A DNA stretch of 64,000 nucleotides from JBBQVS01 sp964250765 (lineage in GTDB: Bacteria > Chloroflexota > Ktedonobacteria > Ktedonobacterales > Ktedonobacteraceae). This document shows positions 25,830-35,800 of this stretch, piece after piece (position 1 is the first letter of the stretch; every line of letters starts with the position of its first letter). The DNA is taken from assembly GCA_964250765.1 (NCBI GenBank), contig CAXUHF010000003.1, positions 1-64,000 of the forward strand, written 5' to 3'. Below the pieces are notes generated by a model. The model searched no databases. It was not told the origin of the DNA and was given only the letters and a program-made list of their open reading frames with translations. Position numbers and translations under genes: made by a program.

Positions 25830-26115
25830 GATTCCCTTCCGTCCTTCTTCTATAAGCATGCTGTTTTTTAGCTCATTATATGTACGAAAGGCTGCTAGAA
25901 AAGTTAGAGCGTTGCTTATGCCCAAGTACTATATATATGTGATCCAAAGTTTTCTGCTTAGCGTTGTATATGGTAAGGAACATATCTATCAAATTTCGTT
26001 TCAGTGGACACATCCGTCTATTCTAGTAGGACGGATAATAACTACATTTTGCTTCTATGTTTGGATTTGAAAAATGACAATAGTGTCAATTATTATGACG
26101 GGGGAAATACAGAGT

Positions 26116-26457
26116 ATGACTAGCTATGCTTCGGCAGCCAACTTTGATCGATTGTCTTCATATATTGTTGAAAAATGGATCATCCTGGTACCTCTTGCCT
26201 CGGAATGGGCCGAACTTGCGCGTAAATCGGTTCGAGGCTTGCCTTACAATGAGCGACGCCTTACAGAAATCGAAAAATATATTAACTTGCTTCGTCCTGA
26301 ACTGAGAAGAGCTGTTCTTGTAGCGTCAGAACACTTTACTGATGAACAACTCAGCCAGTTACAAAAACGTGCAATTATCAGTAAGACAGGTTGGCGTGCG
26401 CTCAGAAAAGATGCGGCACTTACACGCAAAAACGGTTTCTCGTTAATGGTATATTAG
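26116..26457 (+). CDS. Hypothetical 113-residue protein
   Basis: A small basic protein with alternating helices (ERRLTEIEKYINLLRPELRR, SEHFTDEQLSQLQKRA). No family was recognised. The ATG at 26116 follows GGGGGAAATACAGAGT; an earlier ATG at 26074 is possible. It is divergent from the CDC48-like gene, so the two may share a control region, but no functional link is shown. The leader GGGGGAAATRCAG resembles that of the zinc-ribbon gene at 32420. Confidence 0.55.
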   Translation: MTSYASAANFDRLSSYIVEKWIILVPLASEWAELARKSVRGLPYNERRLTEIEKYINLLRPELRRAVLVASEHFTDEQLSQLQKRAIISKTGWRALRKDAALTRKNGFSLMVY

Positions 26458-26469
26458 CTCTTACTTGAT

Positions 26470-26628
26470 AGAGGCTGTGGTAGGGACCGATTTATCACGT
26501 CCTCTTGGCAATCAACCGCTAACAAGGACGTGATAATGCTCTTTAACTAACAAATAGGGATACGATAAGCCAAAAGCATATCCAGATTTGATAGTTAAAC
26601 AGCATCATCGGCCCCTACCACAGCCTCT
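26470..26628. repeat. REP-like pair, CCGATTTATC type, with extended outer arms
   Basis: AGAGGCTGTGGTAGGG (26470-26485) is matched by CCCCTACCACAGCCTCT at the right end (26628). The inner hairpin bases differ on the two sides (GACCGATTTATCACGTCC versus a shortened ATGATGCTG side), so one arm is damaged. This is the longest copy (159 bases). It lies between two convergent genes. Confidence 0.7.
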
Positions 26629-26640
26629 ACTCGTCTTGAG

Positions 26641-27276
26641 TTATTGACGAGCATTCTCCTGCCATATATATTCCATCTGCTTCGCTGTCTGTTCGGCTTG
26701 GTCTCTTCCTAGCAGACGCTCCACCACATGTAAACTCATATCAATGCCTGCCGATACGCCTGCTGAGGTGATAACCGTACCATCGTCTACCCAGCGTACT
26801 TCGCGCTGTACCTGAACCTGTGGAAACGCTTGTGCGAAGCGATCTAGGCTTGCCCAGTGAGTTGTTGCACTATGACCTGTTAACACGCCAATTTTTGCTA
26901 GCAAAAACGCTCCTGTACATACAGAGGTGTTGAGTCGCGTTTGCGGCGTGACCTTCGCTAGCCACTCCATCAACACAAGGTTATCAATCTCTTTCCGTGT
27001 TCCGAAGCCTCCTGGAACAATGACGATATCAATGTGTGGGTGATCTGCAATTGTGAAGTGAGGCTGTACCAACATGCCTCCACGCGTTGTCACCAAGCGG
27101 TTCTGTTCCGCAATTGTGAAGACATGAAATGGTCCTTTTTTGCTCGGACGCTGTTGCGTTACCAAATCAGTTGTCACCGAAAAAACTTCAAAGGGTCCGC
27201 AGAAGTCCAGCACCTCGACCTGATCGAAAATAACTATGCCAACATTTAGCGTTTCGTTCTCTTGTAATAGGTTCAT
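26641..27276 (-). CDS. DJ-1/PfpI-family protein (isonitrile hydratase-like)
   Basis: A 211-residue class-I glutamine-amidotransferase-fold protein. The nucleophile elbow SVCTGAFLLA carries the reactive Cys, DFCGPFEVF the supporting Glu, and IVPGGFG the oxyanion region. THWASLDRFAQ matches InhA/AraC-associated DJ-1 proteins such as isonitrile hydratase. It lies 12 bases after an XRE/MmyB-type regulator on the same strand and is probably controlled by it. The chemical substrate is not predictable. Confidence 0.88.
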   Translation of the reverse strand: MNLLQENETLNVGIVIFDQVEVLDFCGPFEVFSVTTDLVTQQRPSKKGPFHVFTIAEQNRLVTTRGGMLVQPHFTIADHPHIDIVIVPGGFGTRKEIDNLVLMEWLAKVTPQTRLNTSVCTGAFLLAKIGVLTGHSATTHWASLDRFAQAFPQVQVQREVRWVDDGTVITSAGVSAGIDMSLHVVERLLGRDQAEQTAKQMEYIWQENARQ

Positions 27277-27288
27277 GCAATTTGCTCC

Positions 27289-28137
27289 TTAACTGACTAG
27301 CTGAGCCTCTATCTGCTCTGTTAGTTGAATCAGTTTCTTCGCTGTCTCCGCTTCTGCTGCTGTAAAAATGATCATTTGCAGATCGGGTGCATCCACAACC
27401 TGAAACATATTCGTCTGGAGGACTAGCCACCCAACGAGAGGATGATTCAGTTCTTTGTGTCCCCTATACGCTGACTGGATATCATGTCGGGGCCACCACT
27501 CTCGGAATTCTGAACTTGTCTGCTCAAGCTCTGTTACCAAAGTCTTGAACCATGCCTCTCTCACGTAGCGTTCACTACTCGCACGAAATAGAGCTAGCAT
27601 TCCCCTCGCCTCTTTTCCCCAGTCGTTGAAACCACACTGCAGCAAAGGGTCGGTGAACAGAGAACGTAGAACATTTCGCTCGTACGTTGAGTTTGTGTTA
27701 AAGTCTTGAAAGACGCGATACATCGCCTGATTCCAGCCCACAATATCCCAGCGTGGATTTATGACATAGGCAGGCGAGTTGCTCATAGTGTCGAGAACAG
27801 CTTGAAGCTGAGGACTAATTCTGCTTGCTAGGGGATATGGATCGGCAGGTACCTCTTCTCGTGCGAGGACGAAGAGATGATTCCGCTCGGCAGCGTTCAG
27901 GTCAAAGACCCTTGCCAGGCTCTCTAGCACCTGTGGGGAAACGATGATATCTTGTCCCTGCTCTAATCGGGTATACCATGTCACTCCAATTCCCGCTAGC
28001 TGTGAAAGTTCCTCTCTCCGCAATCCTGGTGTGCGACGATGTGAACCGACAGATAACCCCACGGCTTCTGGCGAGAGCCGTTCTCGTCGCGTTCGTAAGA
28101 ATTGTGCCAGTTCTTGCCGTCGTTTTTTCTCGTTCAT
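27289..28137 (-). CDS. XRE-family regulator with MmyB-like ligand domain
   Basis: A 282-residue protein. The N-terminal helix-turn-helix (about 5-85) has the MmyB-group hallmark RTPGLRREELSQLAGIGVTW followed by YTRLEQGQ. The rest (about 105-275) is the PAS-like MmyB ligand-binding domain (SNSPAYVINPRWDIVGWN). Such regulators often control a nearby reductase or dehydrogenase. Here the DJ-1 gene follows in the same operon, and an aldo/keto reductase is divergent on the other side. Either may be a target. Confidence 0.92.
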   Translation of the reverse strand: MNEKKRRQELAQFLRTRRERLSPEAVGLSVGSHRRTPGLRREELSQLAGIGVTWYTRLEQGQDIIVSPQVLESLARVFDLNAAERNHLFVLAREEVPADPYPLASRISPQLQAVLDTMSNSPAYVINPRWDIVGWNQAMYRVFQDFNTNSTYERNVLRSLFTDPLLQCGFNDWGKEARGMLALFRASSERYVREAWFKTLVTELEQTSSEFREWWPRHDIQSAYRGHKELNHPLVGWLVLQTNMFQVVDAPDLQMIIFTAAEAETAKKLIQLTEQIEAQLVS

Positions 28138-28159
28138 TATTCGCTTCTTTCTATTTTAG

Positions 28160-28180
28160 CCTGGCAGTTTTTATACCAGG
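28160..28180. promoter_or_regulatory. Dyad in the regulator/aldo-keto reductase intergenic region
   Basis: CCTGG and CCAGG face each other with 11 A/T-rich bases between, 23 bases upstream of the regulator start. It is a possible operator of the MmyB-type regulator. Support is positional only. Confidence 0.3.
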
Positions 28181-28288
28181 ATAATCTGAGTTCTGGTTCT
28201 CGATTAAAAGGGGATGCATAATTCTATCACACGAGCTAATCAAACTGATGAATAGAAAAATACGTTTTACAATTTTAAGGAGATAACC

Positions 28289-29275
28289 ATGAAGCACCGT
28301 ACACTTGGCAAACAGGGCCTCGATGTCTCAGCCCTCGGCTTGGGCACAATGGGCATGACGATGGCCTATGGCCCCAGCGATAACGAGCAGAGCATTGCCA
28401 CGATCCGCCATGCCTACGAACTCGGCGTGACTTTCTTCGATACCGCCGAACTCTACGGTATGGGAACCGGTTCAAGCGAAATGTTGCTTGGTCAGGCGGT
28501 CAAGGACTTCCGCGACAACGTGGTGATTGCCACTAAATTCGGTTTCGACCTGTCCGACTCTCAGAAAATTGGTCTGGGACTGGACAGTCGGCCAGCACAC
28601 ATCCGCGAGGTCACTGAGAACAGTTTGCGCTACCTGCAAACTGACCACATCGACGTGCTCTACCAGCACCGTGTAGACCCGAATGTGCCGATTGAGGATG
28701 TTGCTGGCGTGGTCAAAGAACTCATCGACGCTGGGAAGGTCCGATTCTTCGGACTCAGCGAGGCTGGACCAGATACCATCCGCCGTGCCCACGCTATCCA
28801 ACCGGTGTCGGTGTTGCAAACTGAGTACTCCATCTTTGAACGCGAGGTCGAGATCGCCGTCCTGCCGACGATCCGCGAACTCGGTATTGGCTTCGTCCCC
28901 TACTCTCCATTAGGACGAGGCTTTCTCACTTCCACCGTCAAGCCAGGAAACGAATATCCCGAAGGTGATATGCGTACCTTCGACGAGCGGTGGCAGGGCG
29001 AGAACTACAAGGCAAACGTCCAAGCTATTGAGCAATTGACCGAACTTGCAACGTCTAAGGGCATCACCGTAACCCAGTTGGCACTAGCGTGGTTGCTCGC
29101 TCAGGGAGAGGATATCGTGCCAATCCCCGGCACACGAAATCCAATCCGGTTGGAGGAGAACGTCGCTGCCGTTGATGTAACACTCAGCCCAGCCGATCTT
29201 GATCGCGTGCATCATATCCTACCAAATGGGTCATTCGGCAGTCGGTATCCAGCTATAATCATGCCTAAGTGGTAA
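28289..29275 (+). CDS. Aldo/keto reductase
   Basis: A 328-residue TIM-barrel oxidoreductase of the AKR12/13 type. FFDTAELYG contains the catalytic Asp and Tyr, VIATKFGF the Lys, and DVLYQHRVDP the His. NADPH-binding residues lie in the C-terminal PIPGTRNPIRLEEN. It reduces aldehydes or ketones. GGAG lies seven bases ahead of the ATG. Codons are richer in C and G at third positions (GCC, CTC, ATC, ACC) than in its neighbours, which suggests recent transfer. The divergent MmyB-type regulator may control it. Confidence 0.93.
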   Translation: MKHRTLGKQGLDVSALGLGTMGMTMAYGPSDNEQSIATIRHAYELGVTFFDTAELYGMGTGSSEMLLGQAVKDFRDNVVIATKFGFDLSDSQKIGLGLDSRPAHIREVTENSLRYLQTDHIDVLYQHRVDPNVPIEDVAGVVKELIDAGKVRFFGLSEAGPDTIRRAHAIQPVSVLQTEYSIFEREVEIAVLPTIRELGIGFVPYSPLGRGFLTSTVKPGNEYPEGDMRTFDERWQGENYKANVQAIEQLTELATSKGITVTQLALAWLLAQGEDIVPIPGTRNPIRLEENVAAVDVTLSPADLDRVHHILPNGSFGSRYPAIIMPKW

Positions 29276-29301
29276 CTGCTTGATAACGTGGATACGTTAA
29301 T

Positions 29302-29426
29302 TGTAGGGGTCTAATTCTATTACACCCGCGCGGCAGTTGACAATGTTAGAGAAATTGATGCAACGTTGCATATATCCTCGAACAGTCTCAATTACCGCGC
29401 GGGTGTAATAGAATTAGACCCCTACA
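29302..29426. repeat. REP-like inverted pair, CTAATTCTATTAC type
   Basis: TGTAGGGGTCTAATTCTATT... (from 29302) and its exact reverse complement (to 29426) share arms of about 33 bases, including GCGCGGCA. The spacer is about 58 bases. Intergenic, after the aldo/keto reductase gene. Confidence 0.8.
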
Positions 29427-29570
29427 GGCATTTCGTGTCCTCATGAAATTGTGAAGTCGCATTATTATGGCCTCTACATCTTCACTACTTCCTGCTTTTA
29501 TCCAGCCTGCAAAAACCTCTTGTCGAAAGGCGTCCTATACAGATGCCTGTATCCTCATCTCCAACTTTTA

Positions 29571-29674
29571 ATTGGTCCTAATGTCTAAGCAAGTACATTG
29601 GTCCTAAATTCTAATCTTTCTCAGTATTCTTAGTGTAGTCTTACCTTGATAAAGCTGAAAGTGTACGTTATACT
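29571..29674 (+). promoter_or_regulatory. FtsH-type gene promoter with upstream direct repeats
   Basis: TTGATA (29646-29651), 17-base spacer and TATACT (29669-29674) form a near-consensus promoter, giving a 5' leader of about 110 bases. Upstream, ATTGGTCCTAA occurs twice (29571-29581 and 29597-29607), 26 bases apart, in the position of an activator site. The rest of the 518-base gap holds only the REP-like pair. Confidence 0.6.
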
Positions 29675-29793
29675 ACGTGCATAACACTTTTCCTCAGCAT
29701 TCTTTAAGGATGCGAACACTTAAGTAAGATAAAACATACGCACTGTAGGTAGAAACAAATATTTGAAAATATAGAAGGGTTTGACGGTACCTC

Positions 29794-31641
29794 ATGCAAA
29801 TATTTCCAAAAGATAACCGTGAATCAACAAAGTTCCAAAGTTCGTTGCGTAAGACACTGAAAAAGAGAAATGCTGTTGTACGCTATGGTATAGCAGTAAC
29901 ATGTGTGCTCGCTGGTATACTCCTGCTCGTGCTAGCTATCACGCACACATTGAATCTCTCGCTAAGTAGTGCTACTGTGCAAGAGAAGCCGATCAGTGAC
30001 CTCCTGAACATGGCGGATCATCACCAGTTAAAGTCGGTCACGATCAACAACACTAACGATGTAGTGGCAACTGACCTCAAAGGTCAACAGTATCATGCTC
30101 TGAAGGAAGAGGGACAGTCAGTGACCGAGATATTGCGGCATGATGGTGTCTCGGTGAGTATTGATAACGGGCAGCATATGCAGTGGACGCAAGGTATCGC
30201 TGATGTGCTTTTGATAGCGGTACTTGTTGGTGGTATGTATTTCTTTATTCGACGTGGTGGCGCGAATGGGCAGGCGATGTCGTTTTCGCGCTCGAAAGCG
30301 AAACGCTTCAATGAGTCAAAGCCCTCGGTTCTCTTCAAGGATGTTGCAGGTGTCGAAGAGGCCAAGATGGAGCTACAGGAGATTGTGGAATTTCTAAAAA
30401 CGCCCGAACGTTTCACCGCGATGGGCGCACGTACTCCAAAAGGCGTCCTTCTCGTTGGCTCACCCGGCACAGGCAAGACACTTATTTCACGTGCGGTAGC
30501 AGGTGAGGCGGGTGTAGCTTTTTATAGCGTCAATGGTTCTGAGTTCGTCGAGATGTTTGTCGGCGTGGGTGCCGCACGTGTGCGTGACCTCTTTAAGGAA
30601 GCGAAAGACCATGCGCCATGCATTCTCTTTATTGACGAAATTGATGCGGTTGGACGCCAGCGTAGTAACACAGGTGGCAATGGGAACGACGAGCGTGAGC
30701 AAACGCTGAACCAATTGCTCGTCGAAATGGATGGTTTTGACAAGCAAAGCAACGTTGTTGTGATTGCAGCAACGAATCGTCCCGATGTCCTCGATCAGGC
30801 TCTGCTTCGTCCAGGACGCTTTGACCGTCGTGTGATGCTCGACAAGCCTGATATTCGTGGACGCTTGGCTATTCTTGAAGTGCATGCCAAAGATAAGCCC
30901 TTTGCTGAACACGTCACTATGCAAGACCTTGCACGTCAGACCGCAGGTTTCTCTGGTGCGGACCTCGCCAATGTTCTGAATGAGGCTGCGTTGCTTGCTG
31001 CACGTAACGGACATGACACCATTTGTCAGCCACACCTTGATGAGTCCATTCTTCGCGTGATGGCTGGGCCAGAGCGCAAAAGCCGCCTCATTACCGAGGC
31101 TGAGAAGTCGATTATCGCCTATCACGAAGTTGGACACGCCATCGTCATGCGTTCCATGCCCGGTGCCGATCCAGTGCAGAAGGTTTCTGCTATTGCACGT
31201 GGTATGGCTCTTGGTATTACGGTGCAGGCACCTGCTGAGGATCGTTACCTGTTCCGTCGCTCTGAACTGGTGGCAAAGCTCGCGGGCGCGATGGGTGGAC
31301 GTGCCGCCGAAGAGATTATCTTTGGCGATATCACCACTGGCGCAAGCCAGGACATCGAGTACGTCACAGGTGTCGCACGACGCATGGTGTGTGAGTTTGG
31401 CATGAGTCCACTTGGCAACGTGGCGTTCAAAGCTGAGGCCGACGGCTCTTCCTCGATCAGTGCGGAGACAGCGGCGAAGATTGACGCCGAAGTAAGTACT
31501 CTGATTGAACAAGCATACAAGACGGCCTTGAACATCCTGACCGAGAAGAAAGATCGTCTCATCGCTATCTCCGAGCATCTAATTCAGGTTGAAACCATCG
31601 ACGGTTCCAAACTAGACGAAATGCTCTTTGTGGCTGCATAA
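29794..31641 (+). CDS. ftsH: FtsH-family membrane AAA zinc protease
   Basis: 615 residues with two N-terminal membrane helices (about 34-54 and 130-150) flanking a short external domain. The AAA domain has GSPGTGKT, ILFIDEIDAV and LRPGRFDRRV. The M41 peptidase domain has HEVGH near residue 445, followed by the third zinc ligand region. FtsH hexamers extract and degrade membrane and misfolded soluble proteins. The C-terminus (KLDEMLFVAA) is short and lacks the usual long tail. The gene is monocistronic, with its own strong promoter and a 23-bp-stem terminator. Chloroflexota often carry several FtsH copies, so this may not be the housekeeping one. Confidence 0.93.
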   Translation: MQIFPKDNRESTKFQSSLRKTLKKRNAVVRYGIAVTCVLAGILLLVLAITHTLNLSLSSATVQEKPISDLLNMADHHQLKSVTINNTNDVVATDLKGQQYHALKEEGQSVTEILRHDGVSVSIDNGQHMQWTQGIADVLLIAVLVGGMYFFIRRGGANGQAMSFSRSKAKRFNESKPSVLFKDVAGVEEAKMELQEIVEFLKTPERFTAMGARTPKGVLLVGSPGTGKTLISRAVAGEAGVAFYSVNGSEFVEMFVGVGAARVRDLFKEAKDHAPCILFIDEIDAVGRQRSNTGGNGNDEREQTLNQLLVEMDGFDKQSNVVVIAATNRPDVLDQALLRPGRFDRRVMLDKPDIRGRLAILEVHAKDKPFAEHVTMQDLARQTAGFSGADLANVLNEAALLAARNGHDTICQPHLDESILRVMAGPERKSRLITEAEKSIIAYHEVGHAIVMRSMPGADPVQKVSAIARGMALGITVQAPAEDRYLFRRSELVAKLAGAMGGRAAEEIIFGDITTGASQDIEYVTGVARRMVCEFGMSPLGNVAFKAEADGSSSISAETAAKIDAEVSTLIEQAYKTALNILTEKKDRLIAISEHLIQVETIDGSKLDEMLFVAA

Positions 31642-31662
31642 AGTTGGTCCTACGATACAAAT

Positions 31663-31713
31663 AACATAAACAAATGGCTCATTCCTATTTGGAATGAGCC
31701 ATTTGTTTATGTT
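31663..31713 (+). terminator. Terminator after the FtsH-type gene
   Basis: AACATAAACAAATGGCTC plus ATTCC (23 bases) pairs exactly with the mirrored strand around loop TATTT. The stem is flanked by A- and T-rich sequence and can work on both strands against the convergent small gene. Confidence 0.8.
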
Positions 31714-31831
31714 TTGCTGTTAGTCATAATGTGACATGTGCCAAAGTCCTTTCAAGTATACTATACGCAAGCCACCAAACCTATTGCGTTCTATGTCTGA
31801 TATGCGGTAGGGTGAGATGATGGAGATGAGA

Positions 31832-32005
31832 CTACGGATATCGAACTATAATGTTAGGAATGGCCTCACCTAAGCTTGAAAGTAGATGCAGAACATTGAC
31901 ATGTGCAAATGTTGATAGTAAAACGAGTGTGATAGCGATAAGCGTTAATAAGGCAATAACAAAGAAGATAATGGTTTGGGGCCAGCGATTGATAATCAGA
32001 TTCAT
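31832..32005 (-). CDS. 57-residue single-span membrane protein
   Basis: ATG at 32005 (minus strand) opens a frame reading MNLIINRWPQ, then a 22-residue hydrophobic helix (TIIFFVIALLTLIAITLVLL), then a short amphipathic tail ending in TAG at 31832-31834. A GGACGGG ribosome-site-like sequence lies about 10 bases before. The layout (basic N-terminus, one helix) is typical of small membrane proteins. It is convergent to the FtsH-type gene and shares its terminator region. Such proteins can be FtsH substrates or modulators, but there is no direct evidence here. Confidence 0.5.
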   Translation of the reverse strand: MNLIINRWPQTIIFFVIALLTLIAITLVLLSTFAHVNVLHLLSSLGEAIPNIIVRYP

Positions 32006-32036
32006 GCGTCGTACCCGTCCTTTCGAGATGCGGCGT

Positions 32037-32078
32037 AGTCAGTGTTTAATGAGTACACACTACTCATTGGTTGACTAA
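32037..32078. promoter_or_regulatory. Hairpin in the 414-base gap before the zinc-ribbon gene
   Basis: TAGTCA and AATGAGT pair with ACTCATT and TTGACTA in an imperfect stem. It lies ahead of the small membrane gene's start on the minus strand. The rest of the gap up to the promoter at 32324 shows nothing firm. Confidence 0.35.
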
Positions 32079-32323
32079 AGAATACCTATTTTTTCGGGCA
32101 TTTGTGGTCGATTCTTCTCTGATTTTCTTGGGTAGAAGTTGCTGACTTGCATGCCTAAGCAACGCATCTTGAGACGGTATGATGTGAGTATGATAGGGAG
32201 AACACAATTTGCGATGGACATATCACGCATTACGGATTTCTGCGATGTGTGTTACCAACTAGCGGTGTAACATAATCAGTTTTCGTGATGTCAACATGTG
32301 TGTAAAATGTGCTCGTATTTTAC

Positions 32324-32352
32324 TTGAAAAATGTTGTGAGGTATGGTATCGT
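32324..32352 (+). promoter_or_regulatory. Promoter of the zinc-ribbon gene
   Basis: TTGAAA (32324-32329), 17-base spacer, TATCGT (32347-32352), about 70 bases before the ATG. Confidence 0.45.
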
Positions 32353-32419
32353 TTTGTGCGGGAGCAAATAATTATCAGCCAAAGTACACGTTCAGGGGAA
32401 TTCACGGGGGAAATGCAGT

Positions 32420-32629
32420 ATGCACTACGAACATTTTTCTACTTCACAGGATGTACAGGCCATCAAGTATTATCGTTGTCCCCATTGCCAGCAGTCGGCA
32501 CGCCTTCACGTCGATATCGACACAGACAGTATGCCATATTTAGACGATGAAGGTCGTCGCCAGTATTACTGTCTGCGTTGCCGCGAAACATTTTCCGTTG
32601 GAACACCAATCATTCCCATCCGTCGCTAA
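32420..32629 (+). CDS. 69-residue zinc-ribbon protein
   Basis: A small protein with two paired-cysteine knuckles, CPHC near residue 20 and CLRC near residue 52. They are separated by about 28 residues, the spacing of a zinc ribbon, with aromatic residues before each. GGGGGAAA lies eight bases ahead of the ATG. Zinc ribbons of this size bind nucleic acid or act as adaptors. No close family was recognised. Confidence 0.65.
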   Translation: MHYEHFSTSQDVQAIKYYRCPHCQQSARLHVDIDTDSMPYLDDEGRRQYYCLRCRETFSVGTPIIPIRR

Positions 32630-32660
32630 GATAACGAACAATATGTATGAATGGAACATT

Positions 32661-32788
32661 TGTAGGGGTCTAATTCTATTACATCCTTTTCGGCAATACA
32701 CAATGTTAGAAGACATGTTGAAACGTTACGTCATTCCTGCCAACATGGTCAATTGCCGAAAAGGGTGTAATGGAATTAGACCCCTACA
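32661..32788. repeat. REP-like inverted pair, CTAATTCTATTAC type (second copy)
   Basis: Same arm type as 29302-29426, with inner stem CCTTTTCGGCAAT / ATTGCCGAAAAGG. The spacers of the two copies also share CAATGTTAGA, so whole units, not just arms, are related. The right arm has one G-for-A change (TGTAATGGAATT). Confidence 0.8.
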
Positions 32789-32871
32789 ATTGACGGTATC
32801 CCCGTAGTCTGGTTAAACCGCATAATTGCGCCACAAACACCGCGCATGAAGTCCCTATGATAGGGTACCTA

Positions 32872-35800
32872 TTACACATCTACACGTTGCGCATGGGCGG
32901 CTAGAATGTGTTGTGTGATCATGGCGTCGAGAACTGCCTGATGTGTGACAAATATCTCGTTAGTAACATTCAGGTCCTGTATAGCCTTGTCTCGCTCTTC
33001 CGAGCTAAAGTTCATACGCGAGAGCAGAGTAGCACTTCGTTCGCGTAAGGTTCGAGCCTCCTCTAGCACCATGCCACGCTTCTGAAAGGTGCGCAATGCT
33101 TGTTCAAAGTACTGTCGAGACTGCTCATCCTCGTGCAATGCTGCCGTTATACTGCCCAGTACTCTTTGCGTTCGCGCAACTAACCATAATAGCTCGTATT
33201 GCGTTGCCTCTTTTAGTGTATCTAATGCCTGTTGTTGTGCTGTTTCTATCTCATCTGATAAGAATGCAACATGTGCAAGCATTAATTTACCTTCGGTCTT
33301 TGTCTCAGTCTCAATATCCTCAAGCACAAGACCTCGCTCTAAGGTGATTTTAGCATGTTTGAGGAATTTTCTTTTCTCAGCATCACTCTCAACTATTGTT
33401 GCTTGAGTAACGTAGATAAAGCCCAATGCGATGAGTGCCATGCCAATACACGGGGCGATGTGCATAGATCGAACAGCACATAATGCACGAAGTGCGTTTT
33501 TCCTTGCGTCTGGGGAGTTTCCTTTTTCTTGCAATACAACTGCTAAATAAGTGCTTAAGATACTTAAATAGATGGGATCGTTAATTCGTTCTGCTAGTTC
33601 GATACCTTGTGCAAGATAATCTTCTGCCTCTGTTAAATCTCCTAAGCGCATTGCTAGTACACCCATGTTACCACGAACTACACATATCAACCGAACGTCG
33701 CCAACCTGTTCAGCCATACTAAGAGAACGACGTAAGGTAGATTGAGCTAGAGTGTATTCTGATCTTCTCAAGTGAAAGTCTGCCATATTACAACAAACGG
33801 AAGCAATTTCTCTGCGATGTTGATATTGCTCATAAAGAGCTAATGCAGTACTGTAGTATGCAAGAGCAGTGTTAGGTTGACCTACATAACTTGCAAGAGA
33901 GCCAAGTATAACTTGTGCGTGTCCAAGATCAACAGGGTCCCCTATAAGAGAACGCTCTATTCTAGTCAAACGAGGCTTTTCTTCTATTTTAAGCTTATGC
34001 TGTTTAATAACTTCCTCAAAAAGCACTAAGGCTTCTTGTGCTTTGTGAAAGCCTTCTTCATATTTACCTTCTTGACATCTAATATAACTTTGATAAAAAC
34101 AGATTTTTGCCCAGGCTGGTCCCCTTTCTATACGGCTGTTCCATAATACTTGCTCCGCTTTTTCACTATATAAATATGCTTGTGCATTATCTCCAATGCC
34201 GTACCATGTCCAGCCAATCTCACTTAAGAGTAAAGCCTGTATTTGTGCTTCTTGTCGTAAATCAATGGGTGAAACTAAGTTATTTTGTTGACGACGAATC
34301 TCAAGTACACGTTCGTAAAAACGGCGTGACTGCTCAAAGTTTCCTTGAATAAAGTTGCACTCTCCCAAGCGCTCTAACAAATACGCTAGGCGCATTTGTT
34401 CCTCGGTATCAGCGTTTTTACCTATGGTGCTGTCGATGTATTCGACGGCGATGCGATAGTGCTTTTCGGCTTCGGGATAGGCGGAGAGGCCGTAGGCGCG
34501 GTCGCCGGCGAGTTCGGCGTAGTGGATGATGTGCTGTGGGTCGCCACCACCAAGGAGCAGGTGATGCGTGATGATAGCCGCACCTTCCTCCTCGTGACGC
34601 TGATAGGTTGTACGCAAGATGTCGGCGGCTCTTCTATGTAGGCTAGCTCGTCGCGCAGCCGAGAGTCCTTCGTAGAGATGGCTCACGAGCAAAGGATGCC
34701 AGAAGAGATAGGTGATGCGCGTTCCAACACCCTCTTCTGTCAACATGCCAGATTGTAGAGCTTCTTCTAGCAAATCAAGGATTGCATCTTCATCGGCCTC
34801 ACTACCAGCACTTGTGGCCTCCATCGCTTGAATCAGTGGAAACTCAAAGGAGCCACCGAGTACAGCCGCTTTACGCAACAGACTTTGACATGCCTTGCTC
34901 AATCGGCTCAAACGTAGATCGAGTACGGCAGTTATGCTCTCTGGTAAGGGTACAGCATCACTCTGTATGCTTACGCCTCTTGTAAGCTCTTCCGCAAAGA
35001 AGGGATTACCTGCGGCGCGGTCTTGAATGCGTTCAATGGTTGGTTCCGCTAATTGTAGCGTAGGTTGAGCAATCTGCGTAACCAGTGTGCCGATGTACTC
35101 ATCGCTAAGTGGCTCTAAGGCAACCGTCTCCACGACGCGTTCGCGTTGCAGGTCGGTTAACAAAGGTCGTAGTGCGTGGTTGGCAGGGAGTTCGTTATCG
35201 CGGCACGTACATACAATGACGATGGGATGTCCATAGACACGTCGCGCAAGATAGGCCAGCAATTCGCAACTACTGTCATCAGACCATTGCAGGTCGTCAA
35301 GCACAATTAGTAGCGGTGTGCCCTCAGCGACGTTGCTAAGCAATTCACGCGCAGCCTCCCATAAGCGTAGTTGCTCCTGTTCGGCAAGCATCTGCGCGGG
35401 AAATTCCACCTGTGGCAACAATGCATGCAATTCTGGTAGCAAGGCATTCAAGGGTTGATAGACAAGTGGTCGTTTGGCGATTTCCTGGCGTTGTACCATG
35501 CCGTTCGTCAGAGCTTTACGCAGCACTTCGATCCATAAGCGATAGGGAATGCCACCTTCCTGGGCATAGACGCGACTCCATGCGACGAGCCAGCCACGGG
35601 CGCGAGCTTCACGCCCAATTTCTTCCGCGAGCCGTGTTTTGCCAATGCCTACCTCGCCCATGAGAATCATACATTGCGGCGTGCGTTGTGTGTCGAGTGC
35701 TAGCGATGTGGCATGTTTGCGTTGTCCAGGCAATTTGAACTTCGTCGCCTGTTCCGTTGTGCCAAGTAATGTTTGTAAGTCCTTCAGTTCTTGTACGCGC

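Noticed and set aside
30487..31578. 363-residue minus-strand open frame opposite the FtsH-type gene
   Set aside because: The plus strand carries intact AAA and HEVGH motifs; the antisense frame has no recognisable features.
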